Shown here piece by piece: positions 15,313 to 24,667 of a stretch of 37,590 nt of DNA. The number at the start of each line of letters is the position of its first letter. Positions within the stretch are counted from its first letter, which is position 1. A model generated the notes under the pieces. That model saw only the letters and a list, made by a program, of their open reading frames with translations. It searched no databases and had not been told where the DNA came from. The position numbers and the translations under genes were made by a program. Origin of the DNA: Xanthomonas cissicola (GTDB taxonomy: Bacteria > Pseudomonadota > Gammaproteobacteria > Xanthomonadales > Xanthomonadaceae); the NCBI RefSeq assembly GCF_008801575.1, contig NZ_VZPL01000044.1:1-37590 (forward strand), given 5' to 3'.

Positions 15313-18300
15313 TCATGGGGCAGGCGTTCCCTCGGCGGACGTACCCTCACCCCAACCCCTCTCCCGGGGGGAGAGGGGCTCGAGGCCGTTGGCGGCACCT
15401 TGCTCTAGCACGTCATTGGACAGGGCATCTGTCGGCTTGCCAGCGAACAAGGCGTCCAGGGCCAGCACCAGCGCTGGTTCGAAACGCCAGGCGTGGATGC
15501 CCGGTGCCGGATCGCCAAGCGGCGCGAGCGCACCGCCAGCGGTTGGGGCGCCAGCGTTCCGCGCGGAGTCGGGTCTGTCGCCCGTGGAAGCGCGGGTGGG
15601 TGCGGCCGTGCGCTGGCCCGCGATGGAATGGCCAAGGGTTTCGGCACCGGATTCCGACCCGGCAGCTGCCGCATGATGCCCCGCATCCAGGCCGCGACAG
15701 AACAGATAGCGCACGCCACCGAAGTCGCGGGCGTAGTCGTAGGCGTCGCCCAGGCGGAAGCGCAGCCAGCGGTGCAGGGCCACGGTGTAGATCAGCGCCT
15801 GCAGTTCGTACTCGCTGTGCGCCATGGCCCGCGCCAGGGCGTCGGCGTCGTAGCTGGGCAGGCGGTTGGATTTGTAGTCCAGCACATACCAGCGCCCGTC
15901 CGCGCTGTAGGTGAGGTCGATCAGGCCGGTCATCAGGCCTTCCAGGCGCTGGCGCGCGCCGAAGGCCTGGCGGTCGCCGACCACGCCAAACCGATGCAGC
16001 AAGGCGAGCAACGCATCGATGCGGGTGGGCCGCATGGCGAAATGGAATTCCATCTCGTTGCGGCGCTGCGGTTCGGGCACGTCGGCCAGGCGGGTGCCTT
16101 CGGGCAATGCGACGGTGAGCGTGTGGCCGATCAGCGCGGTGAGCATGCGCAGGCCGTCGTCGAGGTCGTCCTGGGCGTAACCGCCGCGTTGCAGGGCCTC
16201 CAGGATGGGTGCGGCCTGGCCGTCGGGCGCGGGTTGGCCGGGCCGCCAGGCCTGCCAGGCGGCGAAGTCGCAACGTTCGAACACGTCGTGCATCACCACG
16301 CCGAAGCGGTTGCCGGCAAAGCGCGGATCGAACGGCTCGGCGTCGGTGGCAACGGCCACGGCAACCGCCTCGCTGCCGGACGGTTCATCGCTGCCGCCGC
16401 TGCCGACGACGGTGGCGCTGGCCATCGGGTCGGTGGCCGCGCCGGCATCGGCGTTGGCCAGTTGGGTAAAGCTATACACCCACCACTCGGGTGCGATGTG
16501 ACGCTGCGGATTACGCGCGAGCGGCACCTGCGCCTCGCTCGGAGCCGGCAGCCGCGGCAGGTGGGCCGGCGGCGTGGTGGTGTCCACCACCACGGTGCCC
16601 TCGCCCGCCGCGCCCTGCAGCGCATCGAGCGCACGCAGCATGGCCGACAATGCGGTGCGTTCGTGCTGGTGGAACGGGCCGCTGGCGATCCACAACGCGT
16701 GCTCGGCGCGGGTGAGGCCGACATAGAGCAGGCGCGCGTCTTCGGCATCCTGCTCCTTCTTCCATTCCTCTTTGATCGCTTTCCATTCCATGGAGTCAAC
16801 GTCATCAGGCCAATGCAAACAGCGTTTGCCATCCCGATAAACAATCACACGCTTGCCAGGCTTCTGGTCCGGTGGCTTGCGGCCGATGCCGATATACGGC
16901 AGGAACACCAGCGGATATTCCAGGCCCTTGCTCTTGTGCAGGGTGACGATCTGCACGCGGCGCGCATCCGATTCCAGCCGCAGCTGCTGGGCTTCGTCGT
17001 TGTCGTCGGCATTGGCGATGCGCCGCGACAGCCAGTCGACCAGGCCATGCGGGCCGAGTGCGCGCGCATCGGCTTCCTGCAGCAGTTCGGCCAGTTGCAG
17101 ATAGTTGGTGAGGCGGCGTTCGCCATCGACCAATGCGAGCAGGCGTTGCCCGTGGGTGGCGCCGAGGTCGCCGATCAGGGCGAGCGGGCCGCCGCGCTGC
17201 CAGCGTTCGCGCCAGTCCAGCGCCTGTTGCTGCCAGCGGCGGTGACGCTCGCCGTCGCGTTCAAGTGCGGCGATGGCGATGGCGTCTTCGCCGATCAAGA
17301 CCGTGGCCAAGGCGGCGCGCAGGCGGCTGTCGTCGCCCGGGTCGAGCAAGGCCTGCAGCAAGGCAAGCAATTCCAGCGACTCTTCCGTGGCGAACAGGCT
17401 TTGCTTGCCGGCGGCCACCGCCGGGATGCCCACCGCGCCGAGCGCCTGCTGGATGCGCGTGGCCTCGCCGTGGCTGCGCACCAGCACGGCGATATCGCCG
17501 GCCTGCACCGGGCGACCGCATACCGTGGCCGTGCCGGCGCGGCCACCGGCCAACCAGCCGCGGATCGCTGCAACGCACGCGGCGGTCGCCAGCTCGCGCG
17601 CGCGGCCGGCGCTCCAGGGCTTGGGCTTGCCTTTGGCAGGCGGCGGCGGTTCCGGCGCCCGCCACAGCGTCAGTGCCGGCGCAGTGACGCCATCGCGTTG
17701 CAGGTCTTCATCGACGCGCTTGGTCCCAGCCCGCACCGGGTGGAAGGCGATGCCGTTGGTGAGGAAGGCATCGGCGTAGCCGGCCTGCGCGTACAGCGCG
17801 TCGATGGCCGCCAGCACGCCGGGGCGCGAGCGGAAGTTGTGGCTCAGCGGCGGCGCCAGTTCGGCGGTGACTGCCGCGGCCAGATAGGTGCGCACATCGC
17901 CGCCACGGAAGCCGTAGATGGCCTGCTTGGGGTCGCCGATCAGAAACAGCGCCGGTTCCAGTCCGGCGGCTTGTGCGAGCGGGCCTTCGCCGAACACGTT
18001 GGAAAAGATCGACCACTGGCGGTCGTCGGTGTCCTGGAATTCGTCCACCAGCGCGATGGCGTATTGCGTGCGCAGGCGTTTGACCAGGGCGTCGGCCTGT
18101 GCGCCCTGCAATGCGTGCGCGACCCCATCGACGAGGTCGTCGTAGGTCTGCACGCGGCGTTGCCGCTTGAGCAGCGCCAGCCGTGCGATGGCATCGTCGC
18201 GTAGCGCATGCAGCAGCGCGACACGGCGACGGCTGCGCCACGCCTCGACACGCGCCAGCGCAGTGAGATAGCTGTCGATCTCGTGGCTCATCGGCGAAGA

Positions 18301-19302
18301 CGGCGTGCGATCGACAAACTTCTTGTTGGTGCCGGCGGCCAGCTCCGCAGCGGTCAACTTGAGCAGTTTGGCGTGTGGCGCGGTGTTGGACGATGGCGCG
18401 GCAGCGAAGTGTTCGAACCAGTGCCACAGCGCTGCCAGCCACTCGGGTTTGTAGCTGACCTTGCTCAGGATGCCGCCCTCGATGGCCGACATGATGGCGT
18501 CGAAAAATGCGGTGCCGTGCGTGTTGAATGCGTCAGCCAGTACGTTGGCCGCCGCGTGCACGGCCTGCAGCAAGGCGGCCGCATCGTCGGTGGTTGCGGC
18601 GACTGCCGGCAACAGCGTCGGGTGCCGCACCAGCGCGCGCAGATCGCTGGCCAAGGCCTCGGGGCCGCCCGACCACAGGGCGATGAGATCTTCGGCCATC
18701 ACCGCATCGGCGGCGCGCTGCCGCCACAGATCGGCCGCGACTTCGCCGAGCAATTCGCGATCGTTGGCGAGCAACTCCGGCGCAGCGAACGCCTGCCCGC
18801 TTTCCAGCGCGTGTTCGCGCAGCACGCGCGCGCAAAAACCGTGGGTGGTGAACACCGCAGCCAGATCGATTTCTTCCACCGCCTGCTGCAGGCGGCGACG
18901 CAAGGTGGCGGGCGTTTCGGCGCCAGCGTCCAGATGGGTAGCGAGGATGGCGCCGGTGAGCAGCACGTCGGGTGTTGCGTGTAGGAGCGGACCTGGCCGC
19001 GACGGGTCGTCGGCAAGGTCGGTCGCGGCCAGGGCCGCTCCTACAAGAGGCGGTGGGGCATCGGGGACCAGGCTTGCGGCCAGCACCAGGCGTTCGCGGA
19101 TGCGGCGGCGCAGCTCCTGCGTGGCGGCTTCGGTGAAGGTCACCGCCAGGATCTGGCCGATGCGCAAGCCGCGCTCGACCACCAGCCGCGTGAACAGCGT
19201 CGCTAGCGTAAAGGTCTTGCCGGTGCCGGCGCTGGCCTCGATCAGGCGCACGCCGTGCAGCGGCAACTGCAGATACGGGTCGGTGACGGGGCTGATGCTC
19301 AT
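15313..19302 (-). CDS. recB: RecBCD subunit RecB (helicase/nuclease)
   Basis: RecB is the 3'-5' SF1 helicase and the only nuclease of RecBCD. The 1329-residue protein starts with Walker A EASAGTGKTFTLATL near residue 20 and carries ALVDEFQDTDDRQW, LIGDPKQAIYGFRGGD and VTLHKSKGLEYPLVFLP. The nuclease domain has LIDLTY and VLDYKSNRLPSYD (about 1128-1145), with the Asp and Lys residues that bind metal in E. coli (Asp1080/Lys1082 there). The start overlaps the recC stop by four bases, so the two are translationally coupled. It is about 150 residues longer than E. coli RecB because of a low-complexity linker near 1210-1275, a REP hairpin near residues 86-107, and a REP-derived tail at the C-terminus. 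Confidence 0.92.
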   Translation of the reverse strand: MSISPVTDPYLQLPLHGVRLIEASAGTGKTFTLATLFTRLVVERGLRIGQILAVTFTEAATQELRRRIRERLVLAASLVPDAPPPLVGAALAATDLADDPSRPGPLLHATPDVLLTGAILATHLDAGAETPATLRRRLQQAVEEIDLAAVFTTHGFCARVLREHALESGQAFAAPELLANDRELLGEVAADLWRQRAADAVMAEDLIALWSGGPEALASDLRALVRHPTLLPAVAATTDDAAALLQAVHAAANVLADAFNTHGTAFFDAIMSAIEGGILSKVSYKPEWLAALWHWFEHFAAAPSSNTAPHAKLLKLTAAELAAGTNKKFVDRTPSSPMSHEIDSYLTALARVEAWRSRRRVALLHALRDDAIARLALLKRQRRVQTYDDLVDGVAHALQGAQADALVKRLRTQYAIALVDEFQDTDDRQWSIFSNVFGEGPLAQAAGLEPALFLIGDPKQAIYGFRGGDVRTYLAAAVTAELAPPLSHNFRSRPGVLAAIDALYAQAGYADAFLTNGIAFHPVRAGTKRVDEDLQRDGVTAPALTLWRAPEPPPPAKGKPKPWSAGRARELATAACVAAIRGWLAGGRAGTATVCGRPVQAGDIAVLVRSHGEATRIQQALGAVGIPAVAAGKQSLFATEESLELLALLQALLDPGDDSRLRAALATVLIGEDAIAIAALERDGERHRRWQQQALDWRERWQRGGPLALIGDLGATHGQRLLALVDGERRLTNYLQLAELLQEADARALGPHGLVDWLSRRIANADDNDEAQQLRLESDARRVQIVTLHKSKGLEYPLVFLPYIGIGRKPPDQKPGKRVIVYRDGKRCLHWPDDVDSMEWKAIKEEWKKEQDAEDARLLYVGLTRAEHALWIASGPFHQHERTALSAMLRALDALQGAAGEGTVVVDTTTPPAHLPRLPAPSEAQVPLARNPQRHIAPEWWVYSFTQLANADAGAATDPMASATVVGSGGSDEPSGSEAVAVAVATDAEPFDPRFAGNRFGVVMHDVFERCDFAAWQAWRPGQPAPDGQAAPILEALQRGGYAQDDLDDGLRMLTALIGHTLTVALPEGTRLADVPEPQRRNEMEFHFAMRPTRIDALLALLHRFGVVGDRQAFGARQRLEGLMTGLIDLTYSADGRWYVLDYKSNRLPSYDADALARAMAHSEYELQALIYTVALHRWLRFRLGDAYDYARDFGGVRYLFCRGLDAGHHAAAAGSESGAETLGHSIAGQRTAAPTRASTGDRPDSARNAGAPTAGGALAPLGDPAPGIHAWRFEPALVLALDALFAGKPTDALSNDVLEQGAANGLEPLSPRERGWGEGTSAEGTPAP
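15344..15380. repeat. REP-like element at the recB 3' end
   Basis: CCCTCACCCCAACCCC is followed by a perfect 10-bp hairpin (15356-15365 and 15369-15378, CCCCTCTCCC / GGGAGAGGGG). It is the same type as the element inside recD and encodes LSPRERGWGEG close to the RecB C-terminus, about ten residues before the stop. Confidence 0.65.
18981..19044. repeat. GTAGGAGC-type REP hairpin inside recB
   Basis: The 23-base arms 18981-19003 and 19022-19044 start GTAGGAGCGG and end CCGCTCCTAC. They pair at 22 of 23 positions around an 18-base loop. The element lies inside the recB frame (residues about 86-107) and is translated without a stop as DDPSRPGPLLH and flanks. The same family occurs between genes at 29845-29912. 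Confidence 0.8.
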
Positions 19303-22300
19303 TCGGCATCCTCGCGCGCGCCGTGCCAGTGTCGCCAGCTGTCGATCACCCGCTCGGTCTCGAGTGGCGCGCCGGTGTTCCCCTGTTCGAGCAATGCGTA
19401 CACGCGATGGCTGGTGGTGGCGAACGCGGCGAAGCGTTGCGCGTCGGCAAACGGGTCGCGGCCGCGGGTGACCAGGCGCAGTTCCGGGCTATGCGATTCG
19501 CTCCAGCCAAAGCCCGATTGCCACTGCCCGGCCGCCTCCTTGATGGCCTTGTCCAGGTCGCCGCCGCGCGCGGCCTGGTGATATTTCCAGCTGCTGTACG
19601 GCGCGAAGGCCAGCGGTGTCTGCAAGCCCTGGCGATACAGCTGCAGCAGCTCGGCCAATGCGGTATGCGCCTGCGTTTGCGACAGCGGTTGTGCATCGAT
19701 GGGATGCGGGCCCAGGCCGTCGTCGTGTTCGAAGAAACGCACGTATGGCGCGTGTTCGCCAGCGGCGCGCAGCAGCAACCACTCCAAGCCGTGGCGAATG
19801 GCGCTGCGCCCGCTGAGCGCGCCGACCTGCACGCGCCCCACGCCGCTTGCGTACCAGCCCGGCACACGGCCGTGCAGTTCGATCTCGCCAATCTGCACCT
19901 GCAGCCGGCGCGACTGGGCCGGGAACTCGCCACGCCACTGCCGGAATGCGTCGGCATACGGGCGCAATTGCGCCACGCGCTCGTCGAGCTGGCGCCGCCC
20001 CAGCGGGCCGGACGGCAGCAGCGCGCGCGCGCGCAGGCGCTCGTATAGGCCTTCGGTGTCGCCGGCCAATGCAGCTTCGAATACCTGCTGCTGCAAGCCG
20101 TAGTGATCCAGCCCGCGCGTGGGGGCGAGCAACGGTTCCAGATCGCTGTCTTCGCCGGCCGGATCGGGCAGGCGCATGCCCAACCGATGACGCAGGAACT
20201 GCCCGGCAGGGTCGGTCAGCAAGCGGCGCAGCGCGTCGATGGACATGCTGGCCGGCAAGGCGATCGCTTCGGCCGGCAATGCACCGGCCACCCACGGCGC
20301 CAGCGGCTGCCGCTGGCCGACCAGGCTGTCCACCGCCGGCCGCCATTGCCGGCGATAACTGAAACGGCGCGGATCGGCGCCGTCGTCGCCCAGCGCACCG
20401 AACGCGGCGGCGGCGAATGGCTGCAACGGGTGCCGCACCACCAGCGTGTCGAGCGCGTTGCTGGCGGCGTGGTACTGCGCAGCGCTCGCCAGCAATTCGC
20501 TGACCAGCACCGACGGCTCGCGCACGCTGCCATCACGCGCATCGGCACCGAGATAGCTGAGGTAAAACACCTCTTGCGCGGAGGCGAACAACTGCAGGAA
20601 CAGGAAGCGGTCGTCCTCGCGCGTGGAACGGTCGCCGTGCCGGCGACGCTCGGTGCCCAGTTCCGCGGTGAGGCGATTGAGCCCGGCGGCCGGGTCGCGG
20701 CGCGGGAAGTCGCCATCGTTCATGCCGAGCAGACAGATCACGCGGAACGGCAGCAAGCGCATCGGCACCATGCGCCCGAAACTGATGCCGCCGGTGAGCA
20801 GCGGCGCACGCGTATCCGAGTCGCCCAGCACCGCGGCGAAATGCGCACGCACCACCTCGGCCGGCACCTTGCCGGCGTACTCGGCGCGTACCGCATCGCG
20901 GGCAAACTGGTCGATCAAGGTGCGCAAGCGATCCAGCGCGCGTTGCGCGCGCGGCGCAGTCGGCGTGGCCGGGATCAATGCCTCGAGCAGACCCAGCAAA
21001 CGCTCGCGCCACTCGACCGGTGTCATCGCGTCGGCCAGCGCGGCTTGATGCCGTTCGAGCACGCGCAACAGCCGCAACAAGGTGTCCAGTGCGGCCAGTG
21101 CGCTGCCTTCCAGCTGCGGCCACGGCGCTACCCCATCGATGTCCTCGTCGGCGCCGCTGGCATGGCCGAGCAGCAGCCGGTCCAGCGCGAAACGCCAGGT
21201 GTAGGCATCGTCGCCCGGTGCCTGGTGCTGGCGCCGGTGCGCCGCATCCAGGCCCCAGCGCGCGCCGGCCGCGTGCAGCCAATTGCGCAGGCGTTCCAGC
21301 CCGGCTTCGTCCAGGCCGGCCGCTTCGGCGATTGGCGCGCTGGCCAGCAGGTCGAGGATTTCATGCAGCCCGAAACGCGCGATCGGCAAACCGAGCAAGG
21401 CGAGGAACACTTCGGCCAGCGGTTCGCTCGCCAACGGGCTGGCATCGGCCAGCGCGTAGGGCAGCGCGTCGTCGTTGCCGTGGCTGCCGAACACCGCATC
21501 CAGATACGGCACGTACGGGTCGATGTTGGGCGACAGCACCGCGATCTCGCGCGGCTGCAGGGGCGGGTCGAAGCGTGCATCGTCGAGCAACGCACGCAGT
21601 TGGTCGTGCAATACCTGCAACTCGCGCAGCCGCGTGTGGCAGGCGTGCACCTGCAGGCTGGGGTCGTGCAGATTCACCGCCGGCAATCGCGCGTCAGCTG
21701 CAGGCCCGCGGCGATGGAACAGATCGCTCTGCATGCGCCGCAACAGGCTGTCGCCCAGCCCGCCATCGGCCAGCGTGCGGCGGCCGGAGTCCAACGGGTC
21801 GGCGTAGGCGGCAATTTCCGCCAGCGGGTGCACCACTTCGTAGTCGCCCACCAGCGCCATGAAGTCGCGCCCGGCTGCGCCCCAGGCCTGCAGCAACGGG
21901 TTTTCATGCACCTGCTCGGCGAACAGTTGCACGGCGCCGTCTTCGCGCCGGCGTTGCCGCAAGGTCTGCAGGTCGCCCCAGTAGCCCTGCGTCGGGGTGG
22001 GCAGATAGAAGTGCAGCGTACCCACGCGCGCCTGCGTGGCCAGCACGCGCAAGACGTCCGGCGAGATGTTCAAGATGGCGAAGGCGAACACGCGCGGCGG
22101 CAGGCCTTGCGGCAACGGACCATCGGCACGCGCGTAGCGGTCCAGATACTGGCCGATGCGCCGTGCACGGTATTGCCGGCCGGCGGCGATGCTGCGCCAC
22201 AACCGTGCCTGCGGGTCGTCCGGATCGGCGCCCGCTTCCCAGCGCAGCAGCCAGTCGCGGCGCCATGCCTGGTATTTTTCGAACACGCTGCCCAGCTCGC

Positions 22301-22703
22301 CGGCCAGCGCCCACGGCTTGAGCGCATCGCCATCGGACAGATAGCCGGCCAGTGGCGCCAACGCAGCATCGCTGCCCAGGTCCGATTGCAGGGCCGCATA
22401 CAACCGCCACTGCGTGGTGGCCATGTCCAGGTCGTCGTCGGCCGCGCCGAGGTTGCGCTCCAGCGCGCGCGCGACGAATTCGCCGGGCGTGAGAAATTCC
22501 AGATTCGCCGCAACACCGTGCTCGGCCGCAAGCGTGGACTGCAACCAGCGCCGCATCGCCACCTGTGGAATCAGCACCACCTCCGGCTGCAGCAACGGCT
22601 GCCCGGGCATCGGCCGGCGCAACTCCTGCGCGAGCAAGGCGGCCAGGGTATCCAGCGCATTGGATGGATAAAGACGGAAATCGGGCGCGGAAGTGGCGTG
22701 CAT
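19299..22703 (-). CDS. recC: RecBCD subunit RecC
   Basis: RecC holds RecB and RecD together, splits the duplex and recognises Chi. The 1134-residue protein starts at 22703 with MHATSAPDFRLYPSNALDTL, matching the family start (LxxYxSNRLExL). The longer frame to 22796 adds an unlikely arginine-rich leader. Recognisable RecC regions include EVVLIPQVAMRRWLQ, REIAVLSPNIDPYVPYLDAVFG, ICLLGMNDGDFPRRDP and SVLVSELL. Length is normal (E. coli 1122). It is the first gene of the recC-recB-recD run, with a 4-base overlap into recB. Confidence 0.92.
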   Translation of the reverse strand: MHATSAPDFRLYPSNALDTLAALLAQELRRPMPGQPLLQPEVVLIPQVAMRRWLQSTLAAEHGVAANLEFLTPGEFVARALERNLGAADDDLDMATTQWRLYAALQSDLGSDAALAPLAGYLSDGDALKPWALAGELGSVFEKYQAWRRDWLLRWEAGADPDDPQARLWRSIAAGRQYRARRIGQYLDRYARADGPLPQGLPPRVFAFAILNISPDVLRVLATQARVGTLHFYLPTPTQGYWGDLQTLRQRRREDGAVQLFAEQVHENPLLQAWGAAGRDFMALVGDYEVVHPLAEIAAYADPLDSGRRTLADGGLGDSLLRRMQSDLFHRRGPAADARLPAVNLHDPSLQVHACHTRLRELQVLHDQLRALLDDARFDPPLQPREIAVLSPNIDPYVPYLDAVFGSHGNDDALPYALADASPLASEPLAEVFLALLGLPIARFGLHEILDLLASAPIAEAAGLDEAGLERLRNWLHAAGARWGLDAAHRRQHQAPGDDAYTWRFALDRLLLGHASGADEDIDGVAPWPQLEGSALAALDTLLRLLRVLERHQAALADAMTPVEWRERLLGLLEALIPATPTAPRAQRALDRLRTLIDQFARDAVRAEYAGKVPAEVVRAHFAAVLGDSDTRAPLLTGGISFGRMVPMRLLPFRVICLLGMNDGDFPRRDPAAGLNRLTAELGTERRRHGDRSTREDDRFLFLQLFASAQEVFYLSYLGADARDGSVREPSVLVSELLASAAQYHAASNALDTLVVRHPLQPFAAAAFGALGDDGADPRRFSYRRQWRPAVDSLVGQRQPLAPWVAGALPAEAIALPASMSIDALRRLLTDPAGQFLRHRLGMRLPDPAGEDSDLEPLLAPTRGLDHYGLQQQVFEAALAGDTEGLYERLRARALLPSGPLGRRQLDERVAQLRPYADAFRQWRGEFPAQSRRLQVQIGEIELHGRVPGWYASGVGRVQVGALSGRSAIRHGLEWLLLRAAGEHAPYVRFFEHDDGLGPHPIDAQPLSQTQAHTALAELLQLYRQGLQTPLAFAPYSSWKYHQAARGGDLDKAIKEAAGQWQSGFGWSESHSPELRLVTRGRDPFADAQRFAAFATTSHRVYALLEQGNTGAPLETERVIDSWRHWHGAREDAE

Positions 22704-23054
22704 GCGTGGCGCATTGTGCCGGATGCGCGCGTGAGGCGTTGTTGGCCGCCGTGTCGGCGCCCAGGTGGCCGCGCTGAGCGCAAAGCCGCACGGCATCGCG
22801 CACCGGCGCTGCGCGAAAGATGCCGATCGACCGCGCGCGCAGCCCGCTTCAACAACTGCGATCAGGCATCACGCCGCATACGACGCGCTGCCATCGTCAC
22901 GCGCAAGCCTTGGAACCGCCAAGCGCCGCCCTGCACCGCGCAGACACGCAGCATCGCCACCGTGGGTGCGCGGCGACGCGCACGCCCTCAAGACGATGGG
23001 CCGGGGTATTCGCCCGGCCCACCGCGTTACATGACTGCATGGCTTGCAACCCGA
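22704..23054. other. Spacer upstream of recC
   Basis: No credible gene lies here in either strand. It should hold the recC promoter near 22710-22800 on the minus strand; none could be assigned with confidence. The one clear structure is the hairpin at 22997-23021. Confidence 0.4.
22997..23021 (-). terminator. Hairpin downstream of the barrel remnant
   Basis: TGGGCCGGG (22997-23005) and CCCGGCCCA (23013-23021) are perfect 9-base arms around a 7-base loop. It lies 33 bp after the stop of the outer-membrane barrel remnant on the minus strand, and no strong T-run follows. It is probably the old terminator of that gene. Confidence 0.5.
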
Positions 23055-23285
23055 TCAGTATTTCTTTTCCAGATTGATCATCCAGGTCTGATCGTTGCTG
23101 CTGTCGCCGTCGGTGATGCCGCGGTATTCCAGCCGCGTCGACAGGCCCTGTTCGGTCAGCAGCGCCGCACCGATGCCCACCATCAGCCGGTTGCGGTCGA
23201 ACGCGCTCTGCGCAGTGCGATAGAAGGGGCATCGGTGAGGTCGGCGTAGCTCAGGATCGCATCGCCACGGCCCTGGAAATCCGCG
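23055..23285 (-). pseudogene. Outer-membrane beta-barrel C-terminal fragment
   Basis: The last ~58 codons read FYRTAQSAFDRNRLMVGIG and end NDQTWMINLEKKY, with alternating residues and a C-terminal aromatic, typical of the last strands of an outer-membrane barrel such as an autotransporter translocator. About 55 bp further upstream, GDAILSYADLTDAP continues the same type of sequence in another frame, so there is an indel near 23225. The remaining barrel is missing, and the fragment runs straight into a DUF6916 gene fragment. Confidence 0.5.
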
Positions 23286-23490
23286 CATGCCGCATCTGAT
23301 AGGTCTGCTGCGGAAACAAAAAGGCCGAGCCATTGCGAAACAGCAACGAAACCGGTGCACGTTGCGAATTGCGCGCATGCTGCAAGGGCCGCGCTTCCAC
23401 CAGCACGAACGGCACCTCGCCCTCATTCAATGCGGCAGCAAAGGTCTCGTTAACGCTACCGGCGACGTGTTCAAGCGTCAGCACCTCCAT
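23251..23490 (-). pseudogene. DUF6916-type protein, truncated
   Basis: Starting at 23490, the sequence reads MEVLTLEHVAGSVNETFAAA, then VPFVLVEARPL and APVSLLFRNGSAFLFPQQTY, which fits the start and middle of DUF6916 proteins (about 100 residues, often near phage-tail-type collar protein genes; function unknown). After MRHA the family similarity ends, and the frame stops nine codons later, where the barrel fragment begins. The C-terminal strand is therefore lost. An AGGAA lies about 7 bp before the ATG. Confidence 0.5.
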
Positions 23491-23872
23491 GGAAGGTTCC
23501 TGTAGCGACGAAGTAGCATGGATCGTCACGTTTTGTGGCCGGTTTGACAGGATGCCGCTGCCGACAACGCGACGTGCTCGGCAGATCGTTGCAACAGCGA
23601 CAGGCAAGACGACGACAGCGCACGGGACCATCTGCAGGTAAACACGGCGCGTCTCGGCAACTGTCGGTTACGTCCCTACTGCGGCGTACGTTCTTGATCC
23701 CGCTCGCATGCGTGTGGCCTGGTTGCGTTGCAGGACACGCTGTTACGCAGACAGCGACGCGCAACCCGCACATCGCCACTCGGTGAATGCGACAATACTG
23801 CACGCGCCAGTCTGGTTATGTTCAGCGGTGCGCGGGCTACTCTATCGCGTTGTAATTTTGTTAAAGGCACCG
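23491..23872. other. Spacer upstream of the mla operon
   Basis: No gene is supported here. It separates the divergent DUF6916 remnant and mlaF and must contain the mla promoter. The last 30 bp before mlaF are AT-rich (TTGTAATTTTGTTAA), possibly the -10 region or an unstructured leader; no firm promoter call is made. Confidence 0.35.
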
Positions 23873-24667
23873 ATGACGGCTTCCGCTTCCCCTGTCGTGC
23901 AGTTGTCCGGTGTCCGCATCGATCGCGGCGGGCGCACGATCCTGCGCGATGTGTCGCTGGAGGTGCCACGCGGCAGCATCACGGCCGTGCTCGGTCCGTC
24001 CGGTAGCGGCAAATCCACCATGCTGGCAGCGCTGACCGGCGAGCTGCGACCGGTCGCCGGCACGGTCACGTTGTTCGGCAATCCCATTCCCACCGGCAGC
24101 CGCGCGCTGCTGGAGATGCGTCGCAACGTCGGTGTGCTGCTGCAGGGCAATGGCCTGCTCACCGACCTCAGCGTGGCCGAGAACGTCGCGCTGCCACTGC
24201 GCACCCACACGCGGTTGCCGGCAGCGGTGCTGCAGCGCCTGGTCCAGATGAAGCTGCATGCCGTCGGCCTGCTGGCCGCAGCCGATGCCTGGCCGCGCGA
24301 GTTGTCCGGCGGCATGGCGCGGCGCGTGGCACTGGCGCGCGCGCTGGCGCTGGACCCGCCGCTGATGATCTACGACGAGCCGCTGACCGGGCTGGACCCG
24401 ATCGCCTCGGGCGTGATCATGAGCCTGATCCAGCGCCTCAACGACAGCCTGGGCCTGACCAGCATCATCGTCAGCCATCATGTACACGAGACGCTGCCGA
24501 TCTGCGAGCAGGCGGTGGTGATCGCCAATGGCGGCATCGTGTTCGCCGGCACGCCTGCGCAGCTGCAGGACAGCACCGACCCGCTGGTGCAGCAGTTCCT
24601 GCACGGCCAGCCGGACGGCCCGATCGCCTTCGATGCCGCCCCGCGCCGCGACCGGAGTGCTGCCTGA
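23873..24667 (+). CDS. mlaF: Mla phospholipid transport ATPase MlaF
   Basis: MlaF is the cytoplasmic ATPase of the inner-membrane MlaFEDB complex, which moves phospholipids between the membranes to keep the outer leaflet free of them. The 264-residue ABC protein has Walker A GPSGSGKSTML, a Q-loop in VGVLLQGNGLL, signature LSGGMARRVALARAL, Walker B LMIYDEPLTGLDP and the switch His in IIVSHHV. The start at 23873 is chosen because the upstream codons are not family-like. Its stop overlaps the mlaE start (TGATG), as in a tightly coupled operon. Confidence 0.93.
   Translation: MTASASPVVQLSGVRIDRGGRTILRDVSLEVPRGSITAVLGPSGSGKSTMLAALTGELRPVAGTVTLFGNPIPTGSRALLEMRRNVGVLLQGNGLLTDLSVAENVALPLRTHTRLPAAVLQRLVQMKLHAVGLLAAADAWPRELSGGMARRVALARALALDPPLMIYDEPLTGLDPIASGVIMSLIQRLNDSLGLTSIIVSHHVHETLPICEQAVVIANGGIVFAGTPAQLQDSTDPLVQQFLHGQPDGPIAFDAAPRRDRSAA

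Noticed and set aside
15493-18204. A 903-codon plus-strand frame opposite recB
   Set aside because: Same reason: antisense to a well-supported gene, with atypical composition.
20103-23249. A 1048-codon open frame on the plus strand opposite recC
   Set aside because: It is the antisense shadow of recC in GC-rich DNA; its translation is rich in Arg/Gln/His and has no domain pattern, while recC is full length on the other strand.
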